NCBI RefSeq assembly: GCF_011682055.1 | Contig: NZ_JAAQOM010000009.1 | Location: forward strand, 124,001 to 188,000 | DNA from: Telluria antibiotica | GTDB taxonomy: Bacteria; Pseudomonadota; Gammaproteobacteria; Burkholderiales; Burkholderiaceae_D | Direction: 5' to 3' | Length of the DNA: 64,000 bases | In this document: positions 57,504 through 64,000 of the stretch, piece after piece | Layout: the number at the start of each line of letters is the position of its first letter | How positions within the stretch are numbered: position 1 is the first letter of the stretch | Program-made: the position numbers and the translations under genes | Notes under the pieces: model-generated | What the model was told of the DNA's origin: nothing | Seen by the model: only the letters and a program-made list of their open reading frames with translations | Database searches by the model: none

Positions 57504-57949
57504 CGGGGGCTACCTTGGCGGACGAAGGCTTTCTGCGCCGCTGGGCGCGCCGCAAGACGGAAGTCCGGACGGGCACCGCACCGATACCGGAAGAGCCGGC
57601 GTCCGCGGCCGTGCCCGCGCTCGCCGATGCCGCCGCCGCGGCACCCGTCCCGCTGCCGACGATGGACGACGTCGCCCGCCTGACGCACGACTCCGATTTC
57701 TCCGCGTTCGTCGCGCGCGGCGTCGACGCTGCCGTGCGCCGCACGGCGCTGAAGACACTCTTCGCCGACCCGCACTTCAACACGATCGACGGGCTGGACG
57801 TCTACATGGGCGACTACACGGCACCGAGTCCAATGTCGGAGGCCATGCTCGCGTCGCTTGCGCATGCGAAGCAGGTGCTGCGGCGCGCCGTCGACGTGGC
57901 CACGGACGACCCCGATCCGCCGCCGGGCGACCCGCCGGACGCCACCTGA
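57500..57949 (+). CDS. DUF3306 domain protein
   Basis: A 149-aa protein: FLRRWARRKTEV near the N-terminus, an acidic Pro/Ala linker, then LTHDSDFSAFVARGVDAAVRR, ALKTLFADPHFNTIDGLDVY and DY, the DUF3306 pattern. Partner of DUF3305, coupled through ATGA. Role in formate dehydrogenase maturation is inferred from constant co-occurrence. Confidence 0.87.
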   Translation: MTGATLADEGFLRRWARRKTEVRTGTAPIPEEPASAAVPALADAAAAAPVPLPTMDDVARLTHDSDFSAFVARGVDAAVRRTALKTLFADPHFNTIDGLDVYMGDYTAPSPMSEAMLASLAHAKQVLRRAVDVATDDPDPPPGDPPDAT

Positions 57950-57986
57950 CCACGATACCTGCAACGACAACCTGAACCGAGACACG

Positions 57987-59681
57987 ATGAATATCCGTAT
58001 GATCGAAGGGCAGGGCATCCCGCCCGACCCCATGCAGGACGAACGCGACCGCGCCGCGCGCGATGCGGCGCTGGGCGCACTGGGGGCGCTGCCGGCGCCC
58101 GAGCCGCTGGACACCGTCGGCTACCGTTCGGCCGGACGCACGCTCGTCATCGGCCCCCGCGCCGACGCGCTGCCGTGGGCCGAGCGCCTGGCGGCCCTGC
58201 TGCCCGTGACCGTGCTGCTGCTGGACGGCGATGCCGACGCCGCAACCGAGCCACCGCGGCTGTTCCCCGTGTTCGTCGCGCGTGCACTCGTGCTGACCGG
58301 CTGGCTCGGCGCGTTCGACGCGACGTGGCAGGCACCGGGCACGGCACCGCAGCAGGCGCGCTTCGACCTCGTTCTCGACCTGGGCCCGAGTCCGCAGATC
58401 GCCACGCACCAGCGCCCGCACGGCTATCACGCGCCGGGGCCGGACCCCGTCGCACGGCTGGCGGCCGTCGACGCGCTGGCGAACATGGTCGGCGACTTCG
58501 AAAAGCCGACGTACTTCGCGTACAAGGCGCGCCTGTGTGCGCACGGCCGCAACAAGAAGACGGGCTGCAATGCCTGCGTGGAGGTCTGCTCGGCGGGTGC
58601 GATCGCGGGCGTGGGCGACCTGATCGCCGTGAACCCGTACCTGTGCGCGGGCTGCGGCGCGTGCACGACCGTGTGCCCGACGGGGGCGCTCGCGTATGCG
58701 TATCCGGGCGCGCCGCACACGGCCACGCGCATCAAGGCGCTGCTGGGCGCGTACGCGCAGGCGGGCGGGCGCGATCCCGTGCTGCTCGTGCACGGCGCGG
58801 ACGGCGCCGCACTGCTCGACGCGCTGGACGCACAAGGCGCCGTGCCTGGGCGCGTGCTGCCGCTGGGCGTGCACCACACGGCATCGACGGGCATCGACCT
58901 GTGGCTCGCGGCGCTCGCATGGGGCGCGGCCGGTGTCGCCGTGCTGATGACGGATGCGGAGGCGCCGCAGTATGCCGCCGCGCTGGACGAGCAGATGGCC
59001 ATCGCGCAGACGATCATGGCGGGGCTCGGCTATGCGGGTCCGCACGTGCAGCTGCTGCGTGTGACGAACGCGGACGAACTGGCGCTGGGCCTGCGGCACG
59101 CGCCGCGCGGCGACGTGCCCGCGCGTCGCGCCGGTTTCAACGCCGCGGCGGACAAGCGCAACACGCTCGACTACGCGCTGGACCACCTGCTGCGCGAGGC
59201 GCCACAACCCGTGGAGGAGATTGCGCTGCCGGACGGCAGTCCGTTCGGCGCGCTGGCCGTCGATCCCGGCAAATGCAGCCTGTGCATGGCGTGCGTCGGC
59301 GCGTGCCCGGCGTCCGCGCTGCAGGACGGCCAGAACGCGCCGCAGCTGCGCTTCATCGAAAAGAACTGCGTGCAGTGCGGCCTGTGTGCTACCACTTGTC
59401 CGGAAGACGCGATCCGTCTCGTGCCACGCCTGTCGTTCCGCGCGACGCGCAAGGAGCCCGTCGTGCTGAACGAGACGCAGCCATTCCACTGCATCCGCTG
59501 CGACAAGCCGTTCGGCACCCTGCGCATGGTCGAGAGCATGCTGGCGCGCCTCGCCGGCCATCCCGCGTTCGCGGGCCATCTCGACCGCATGCGCATGTGC
59601 GGCGACTGCCGCGTCATCGACATGATGACGCCGACGGACGAGCAGACCATCGCCCAGGCGCAGGAGCTGCGGCGGCGCTGA
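57987..59681 (+). CDS. 4Fe-4S ferredoxin-type protein of the formate dehydrogenase cluster
   Basis: A 564-aa cytoplasmic protein with four cluster motifs in two pairs: CNACVEVC and CAGCGACTTVCP in the middle, CSLCMACVGACP and CVQCGLCATTCP toward the C-terminus, plus a C-terminal CIRC ... CGDC pair. Between the pairs lies a HdrA/ketoacid-type alpha-beta region (DPVLLVHGADGAALLDAL). Large proteins of this type end many formate dehydrogenase operons and are thought to supply electrons for enzyme maturation or sulfuration. ATG at 57987. Last gene of the cluster. Confidence 0.85.
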   Translation: MNIRMIEGQGIPPDPMQDERDRAARDAALGALGALPAPEPLDTVGYRSAGRTLVIGPRADALPWAERLAALLPVTVLLLDGDADAATEPPRLFPVFVARALVLTGWLGAFDATWQAPGTAPQQARFDLVLDLGPSPQIATHQRPHGYHAPGPDPVARLAAVDALANMVGDFEKPTYFAYKARLCAHGRNKKTGCNACVEVCSAGAIAGVGDLIAVNPYLCAGCGACTTVCPTGALAYAYPGAPHTATRIKALLGAYAQAGGRDPVLLVHGADGAALLDALDAQGAVPGRVLPLGVHHTASTGIDLWLAALAWGAAGVAVLMTDAEAPQYAAALDEQMAIAQTIMAGLGYAGPHVQLLRVTNADELALGLRHAPRGDVPARRAGFNAAADKRNTLDYALDHLLREAPQPVEEIALPDGSPFGALAVDPGKCSLCMACVGACPASALQDGQNAPQLRFIEKNCVQCGLCATTCPEDAIRLVPRLSFRATRKEPVVLNETQPFHCIRCDKPFGTLRMVESMLARLAGHPAFAGHLDRMRMCGDCRVIDMMTPTDEQTIAQAQELRRR

Positions 59682-59718
59682 CCGCTTCCTGCGTGCGGCC
59701 CGGCCGTGGCAGAATGGA

Positions 59719-59743
59719 GACGGGCGCTCACGAGGCGCCCGTC
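59719..59743 (+). terminator. Hairpin between the formate dehydrogenase cluster and the acyl-CoA synthetase
   Basis: GACGGGCGC, 7-nt loop, GCGCCCGTC: a perfect 9-bp stem without a U-run. It sits 38 bp after the 4Fe-4S gene and just before the ribosome-binding site of the next gene, so it may be a weak terminator or an attenuator. Confidence 0.45.
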
Positions 59744-59764
59744 CGCACATAAAGGAGACGAACG

Positions 59765-61438
59765 ATGGCATCCCCGTACGAGCGCTTCATCCGCGCGCGC
59801 GACTTCCTCCAGCAGCACCGCACCGATTATGCGACGGCGTACCGCGACTACGTCTCGCCCGAACTCGACGAATTCAACTGGGCGCTCGATTACTTCGACA
59901 CGCAGGCGCAAGGCAATGCGACGCCCGCGCTGTGGGTCGTCGACGAAGATGGCGCGGAACACAAGATCAGCTACGCCGACATGGCGGCGCGCTCGGCCCG
60001 GGTCGCGAACTGGCTGCGCGACGCCGGCGTGCGGCGCGGCGACCGTGTGCTCTTGATGCTGCCGAACCGCGTCGAGCTGTGGGAAGCCATGCTGGCGGGG
60101 ATCAAGCTGGGCGCCGTGCTCGTGCCCACGACGATGCTCGTCTCCGGCAACGATTTGCAGGACCGCCTGCAGCGGGGCCGCGTGCGCCACGTCATCGCGC
60201 AGGCATCGGAAACGCACAAGTTCGCGGAGATGGCCGGCGACTTCACGCGCATCGCCGTGGGCGGCGCCGCGCCAGGCTGGCGCGACTATGCGGACAGCGT
60301 GTCGGCCGACGACGGCTTCGTGCCGGACGGCGTCACGCGCGCCACGGATCCGCTGCTGCTGTACTTCACGTCGGGCACGACGGCGAAACCGAAGCTCGTG
60401 CTGCACAGCCACCAGAGCTACCCGGTCGGGCATCTCTCGACGATGTACTGGATCGGCCTGCGCGCGGGCGACGTGCACTGGAACATCAGCTCGCCCGGCT
60501 GGGCGAAGCATGCGTGGAGCTGCTTCTTCGCGCCTTGGAATGCGGGCGCCACCGTGTTCGTGTACAACTACGAACGCTTTTCCGCGCGCGCGTGCCTCGA
60601 CACGATCGTGCGTTGCGGCGTCACGTCGCTGTGCGCGCCGCCCACGGTGTGGCGCCTGATGATCAAGGAAGACCTCGCGCAATGGCGGCCGCCGCTGCGT
60701 GAACTCGTGGGCGCGGGCGAGCCGCTGAACCCGGAAGTCATCGAGCAGGTCGAGCGCGCGTGGGGCATCCGCATCCGCGACGGGTTCGGCCAGTCGGAGA
60801 CCACGTGCCAGGTCGGCAATTCGCCGGGACAGCCGATCAAGCCGGGCTCGATGGGCCGGCCGCTGCCGGGCTACCGCGTCGCCCTGCTCGACATCGACGA
60901 CGCGCCCGCGCAGGAAGGGGAGATCGCGCTGGCGCTCGATCCGGCGCCGCTGGGCCTGATGCTGTGTTACGAAAGCGACGACGCGAAGACGGCCGACGTG
61001 ATGCGCGCCGGCTACTACCACACGGGCGACACGGCACGCGTGGACGACGAGGGCTATTATTTTTACGTGGGCCGCAACGACGACGTGTTCAAGTCGTCCG
61101 ACTACCGCATCAGCCCGTTCGAACTGGAGAGCGTGCTGATCGAGCATCCGGACGTCCTGGAAGCCGCGATCGTGCCGAGCCCCGACCCGGTCCGCCTCGC
61201 CGTGCCGAAGGCGTTCATCGCGCTGCGCCCGGGCGTGGAACCGACGCGCGAACTGGCCGCCGCGATCTTCGCGTTCGCGCGTGACCGGCTGGCGCCCTAC
61301 CAGCGCATCCGCCGCATCGCGTTCACGGAGCTGCCGAAGACGATTTCCGGCAAGATCCGCCGCGTCGAGCTGCGCAAGGCCGAGCTGGCGGGCGATCGCG
61401 CGGACCTCGAGTTCCGCGAGGAGGACCTCGGGGCCTGA
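59765..61438 (+). CDS. AMP-binding acyl-CoA synthetase
   Basis: A 557-aa acid-CoA ligase of the acetyl/medium-chain/benzoate type (AcsM-like). P-loop-like LLYFTSGTTAKPKLV, adenylate motif DGFGQSETTC, YHTGDTARVD, the hinge GRNDDVFKSSDYRISPFELE and the catalytic Lys in LPKTISGKIRRVELR are all intact. Activates a carboxylic acid with ATP and CoA; chain length or ring specificity cannot be read. AAGGAG precedes ATG 59765. Monocistronic. Confidence 0.9.
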   Translation: MASPYERFIRARDFLQQHRTDYATAYRDYVSPELDEFNWALDYFDTQAQGNATPALWVVDEDGAEHKISYADMAARSARVANWLRDAGVRRGDRVLLMLPNRVELWEAMLAGIKLGAVLVPTTMLVSGNDLQDRLQRGRVRHVIAQASETHKFAEMAGDFTRIAVGGAAPGWRDYADSVSADDGFVPDGVTRATDPLLLYFTSGTTAKPKLVLHSHQSYPVGHLSTMYWIGLRAGDVHWNISSPGWAKHAWSCFFAPWNAGATVFVYNYERFSARACLDTIVRCGVTSLCAPPTVWRLMIKEDLAQWRPPLRELVGAGEPLNPEVIEQVERAWGIRIRDGFGQSETTCQVGNSPGQPIKPGSMGRPLPGYRVALLDIDDAPAQEGEIALALDPAPLGLMLCYESDDAKTADVMRAGYYHTGDTARVDDEGYYFYVGRNDDVFKSSDYRISPFELESVLIEHPDVLEAAIVPSPDPVRLAVPKAFIALRPGVEPTRELAAAIFAFARDRLAPYQRIRRIAFTELPKTISGKIRRVELRKAELAGDRADLEFREEDLGA

Positions 61439-61528
61439 CGGCAACACAACGGGCGATCGGTGGCGTGTGGCGGCCACGCCCCGATCCGATCAATAATAGC
61501 CGTTCGCCATCCAACCGAAGTCGACCCA

Positions 61529-62125
61529 ATGACCACGCCAGCCCGACCGTCCACATCGAAGCAGACCGCAAGCCAGGCACGGAGCGCCGCCGCCGGCAAA
61601 TCCGGCATGAATTCAGCCGCAACGTCAGCCGCCAAGGCCGCCAAGCCGGCCCCCGCCGCCTACGAAGTGCGCGAATCGCCGGTGCACGGCAAGGGCGTGT
61701 TCGCGCTGCGCCCGATCGCGGCCGGCGAGCGCATCATCGAATACCGCGGCGAGCGCATCACGTGGGACGACGCCACGCGCCGCGCCGCCGAACGGGGTGG
61801 CCCCGTCAACCACACGTTCTACTTCAGCCTGGCCGACGGCAACGTGATCGACGGCGGCCGGCGCGGCAACGACGCCCGCTGGATCAACCACGCGTGCGAA
61901 CCCAACTGCGAAGCCTACGAAGACGACGGCCGCGTGTACATCCACGCGTTGCGCGACATTGACGCAGGCGAGGAACTGAACTACAACTATGCGCTGATCT
62001 ACGACGAACGCCACACGCCCGCGCTGAAGCGCCTGTTCGCCTGCCGCTGCGGTACGCCGGCCTGCACTGGCACGATGCTGGCGCCGAAGAAGCGCAGCCG
62101 CAAGGCCGCCGGCGCCCCGGCCTGA
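61529..62125 (+). CDS. SET-domain protein-lysine N-methyltransferase
   Basis: A 198-aa protein. Residues 1-44 are a Lys/Ala/Ser-rich disordered tail; 45-160 is a SET domain with [19 protein letters not shown], the SAM/pseudoknot motif INHACEPNC (119-127) and GEELNYNY (147-154), followed by a post-SET Cys cluster CRCGTPAC (Cys172, 174, 179) that with Cys127 binds zinc. It should transfer methyl from SAM to protein lysine. The C-terminus ([11 protein letters not shown]) is basic, so DNA proximity is possible. The target is unknown. Confidence 0.88.
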   Translation: MTTPARPSTSKQTASQARSAAAGKSGMNSAATSAAKAAKPAPAAYEVRESPVHGKGVFALRPIAAGERIIEYRGERITWDDATRRAAERGGPVNHTFYFSLADGNVIDGGRRGNDARWINHACEPNCEAYEDDGRVYIHALRDIDAGEELNYNYALIYDERHTPALKRLFACRCGTPACTGTMLAPKKRSRKAAGAPA

Positions 62126-62205
62126 GGCAGCCGCCGCGGCCCGGCAGGGCCGGCCGATCGCACCGACAATACCGACAACACTCACAATGTGACCGCAGCC
62201 CGCCC

Positions 62206-63393
62206 ATGAAACCCGTCGTCCGCAGCCTGCTCGAAACCGATCTCTACAAATTCACGATGTGGCAAGCCCTGCTGCACATGCACCCGAACGCCACCGGCGA
62301 TTACGAGTTCAAGTGCCGCAACACGCCGGCGTATCCGCTGGCCGAGCTGAAAGACGACGTCGAACGGGAGCTGGACCATCTGTGCACGCTGATGTTCAGC
62401 GAGGAGGACGTCGATTACATGCGGTCGCTGCGCTTCATCAAAAGCGACTTCGCCGACTTCCTCACCTTGTTCCGTTTCCAGCGCAAGTTCATCCACGTCG
62501 ATACGGACGGCCCGCACCTGCGCATCCGTGCCAGCGGCCCGATCGCGCACGTGATGGGTTTCGAGATATTCGTGCTGTACATCGTCAACGAACTGTACTT
62601 CCGCCGCTTCGACCAGCAGGCCGCGCTGACCGTGGCGCGCGAACGACTGGCGCAGAAGATCGCGGAGTTCCGGGCGTTCGAGCAGGAACCGAAGCGGCTG
62701 AATCCGTTCGAGTTCTTCGATTTCGGCGTGCGCCGGCGTTTCTCCGGCGACTGGCACGAGGAAGTCGTGGCCACGCTCGCGCGCGAGCTGCCGCAATTTT
62801 TCAAGGGCACGTCGAACGTGTACCTGGCGAAAAAATTCGACCTCGTGCCGATCGGGACGATGGCGCACGAATACATGCAGGCGTTCCAGTCGTTCGACGT
62901 GCGCCTGCGCGATTTCCAGAAAAAGGCGCTGGAAGACTGGGTGCAGGAATACCGGGGCGACCTGGGGACGGCGCTGACGGACGTCGTCGGCATGGACGCC
63001 TTCCTGCGCGACTTCGACCTGTATTTCGCCAAGCTGTTCGACGGCCTGCGCCACGATTCCGGCGACCCGGTGGCATGGGGCGAGAAGGCCCTCGCGCACT
63101 ACGCCAAGCTGCGCATCGACGCGCGCACGAAGCGCCTCGTGTTCTCCGACGCGCTCACCGTACCGAAGGCGCTCTCGCTGTACCGCCATTTCGCCGACCG
63201 CGTGATGACGGGCTTCGGCATCGGCACCAAGCTGACGAACGACACGCAGTTCGAGCCGCTGAACATCGTCATGAAGCTCACGCGCTGCAACGGCCAGCCC
63301 GTCGCCAAGCTGTCCGACAGCCCCGGCAAGGGCTTTTCCACGGACGAGACCTTCATCGCGTATCTGCGGCAGGTGTTCGATCAGCGCATCTAG
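62206..63393 (+). CDS. pncB: Nicotinate phosphoribosyltransferase
   Basis: Makes nicotinate mononucleotide from nicotinate and PRPP, the salvage entry to NAD. The 395 aa fit the bacterial enzyme; [14 protein letters not shown] at the start, the phosphorylated-His motif [21 protein letters not shown] and [10 protein letters not shown] are diagnostic. ATG at 62206. It stands alone, 81 bp after the SET gene. Confidence 0.95.
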   Translation: MKPVVRSLLETDLYKFTMWQALLHMHPNATGDYEFKCRNTPAYPLAELKDDVERELDHLCTLMFSEEDVDYMRSLRFIKSDFADFLTLFRFQRKFIHVDTDGPHLRIRASGPIAHVMGFEIFVLYIVNELYFRRFDQQAALTVARERLAQKIAEFRAFEQEPKRLNPFEFFDFGVRRRFSGDWHEEVVATLARELPQFFKGTSNVYLAKKFDLVPIGTMAHEYMQAFQSFDVRLRDFQKKALEDWVQEYRGDLGTALTDVVGMDAFLRDFDLYFAKLFDGLRHDSGDPVAWGEKALAHYAKLRIDARTKRLVFSDALTVPKALSLYRHFADRVMTGFGIGTKLTNDTQFEPLNIVMKLTRCNGQPVAKLSDSPGKGFSTDETFIAYLRQVFDQRI

Positions 63394-63409
63394 ACCAAGG
63401 ATCCTGACG

Positions 63410-63772
63410 ATGAAAAGATCGAACCGTGCCCTCGTTGCCGCCTTGCTCGCCGTGGCGGCAGGCGCGTCGCTGGCCGACGACGTCATGTCGTCCGAGCAGG
63501 CGACCCGCTACCTTGCGCAGGTCAAGGCCGTCGGCGAGGCGTGCGAGACGCGGTACCCGAACCTGAAGGAGGCGGTGGCCCGTTCCTGGGTCGGCGGCTG
63601 GGACGAGCCGACCCGCGCCTGGGCGGCCGGCCTGATGAAGACCGAGGCGTTCCAGCGCGCGCTGGAAGCGGCGCGCAAGGCGCAGGCGGCGGCCGGGCAG
63701 CCGACCGAGAAGGATTGCACCGCGATGTATGGCAGCTTTCCGCCGCAGGCACCCCCGGACGAGAAGCACTAA
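63410..63772 (+). CDS. Small exported protein of unknown function
   Basis: A 120-aa protein with signal peptide MKRSNRALVAALLAVAAGASLA; the mature part is mostly helical (EQATRYLAQVKAVGEACETRY) with two Cys (GEACETR and KDCTAMYG) that could pair in the periplasm. AAGGATC precedes the ATG, 17 bp after pncB, so it may be co-transcribed. No family recognised. Confidence 0.7.
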   Translation: MKRSNRALVAALLAVAAGASLADDVMSSEQATRYLAQVKAVGEACETRYPNLKEAVARSWVGGWDEPTRAWAAGLMKTEAFQRALEAARKAQAAAGQPTEKDCTAMYGSFPPQAPPDEKH

Positions 63773-63790
63773 CAACGGGCCGGCGTCCGC

Positions 63791-64000
63791 TCAGGTGTCC
63801 GCGGCTCCAAGCGCCCGCCGCAAATCGTTCACGCTGGCCGGCTTGGTCAGGTGCAGGTCGAACACGGCGATGTCGCCTTGCGCATGCGCTGCCACACCCG
63901 CCTGGCGGCCGTAGCCGGTGAGCGCGGCGAGCCGCAGCGGCCCCGCCGCGGCGCGGCGCATCGCGGCGGCCAGCGCGTAGCCGTCCATGTCCGGCAGGCC
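63791..64000 (-). CDS. Receiver domain, C-terminal end (5' part outside the window)
   Basis: The last 69 codons of a two-component protein. GLPDMDGYALAAAMRR follows the phosphoacceptor Asp, which lies just outside; LAALTGYG supplies the switch Thr and LTKPASVNDLRRAL the conserved Lys. The GLPDMDGY and ALTGYG style is usual for a receiver at the end of a hybrid sensor kinase. The protein ends 20 residues after the Lys, so no output domain follows. Confidence 0.8.
   Translation of the reverse strand, partial: GLPDMDGYALAAAMRRAAAGPLRLAALTGYGRQAGVAAHAQGDIAVFDLHLTKPASVNDLRRALGAADT

Overview
The window is high-GC DNA from a betaproteobacterium, most likely Oxalobacteraceae and plausibly Massilia or a close relative. 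The grounds are a class I polyhydroxyalkanoate (PHA) synthase with a 3-hydroxybutyrate dehydrogenase, a complete ccoNOQPGHIS set beside an Fnr gene, a DUF3305/DUF3306-type formate dehydrogenase cluster, and dense ATGA-overlapping operons. The genus is inferred from gene content; no rRNA is present.

1-9.6 kb: a tightly overlapping minus-strand unit (carboxymuconolactone decarboxylase-like protein, patatin-like phospholipase, bdhA), a Nudix hydrolase, a Tgl-type transglutaminase-like protein and phaC. A tRNA-Cys gene at 6543-6616 is followed by AT-richer DNA carrying a textbook hrp box and a gene that looks like a type III secreted effector: an MGGCIS acylation motif followed by an ADP-ribosyltransferase-like LYHGT motif. 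This is the most striking item in the window. A DoxX protein follows.

8.1-14.6 kb: an RND efflux system (outer-membrane factor, TetR regulator, fusion protein, pump) with the same 24-bp operator in both intergenic regions.

14.5-30 kb: a GH43 glycosidase, isocitrate lyase, a small unrecognised two-ORF unit, a DoxX protein, then a five-gene minus-strand operon: TonB-dependent receptor, CruF-like carotenoid membrane protein, MpaB/Lcp-type oxygenase, large hybrid sensor kinase and response-regulator diguanylate cyclase. The layout suggests uptake, cleavage and sensing of an isoprenoid-type compound. A secreted DUF5010-type glycosidase follows.

30-36 kb: a membrane DUF457 protein, then a phosphopantetheinyl transferase coupled to a 1341-aa single-module synthetase with poly(amino acid) synthetase (Pls) architecture.

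36.4-50 kb: a microaerobic block. A TonB-domain protein, an Aer-like chemoreceptor, hemN, a SafE-like protein, ccoI, ccoS, a DksA/TraR protein, ccoNOQPGH and fnr. Fnr boxes lie upstream of the chemoreceptor, hemN and ccoN.

50-59.7 kb: a formate dehydrogenase cluster: TorD-like chaperone, Tat peptide protein, catalytic, Fe-S and cytochrome b subunits, small exported proteins, DUF3305, DUF3306 and a multi-4Fe-4S protein. The end of the window holds an acyl-CoA synthetase, a SET-domain methyltransferase, pncB, a small exported protein and a cut-off response regulator. Three copies of a GTAGGGTGGGCACC-type palindromic repeat sit in the 38-54 kb region.
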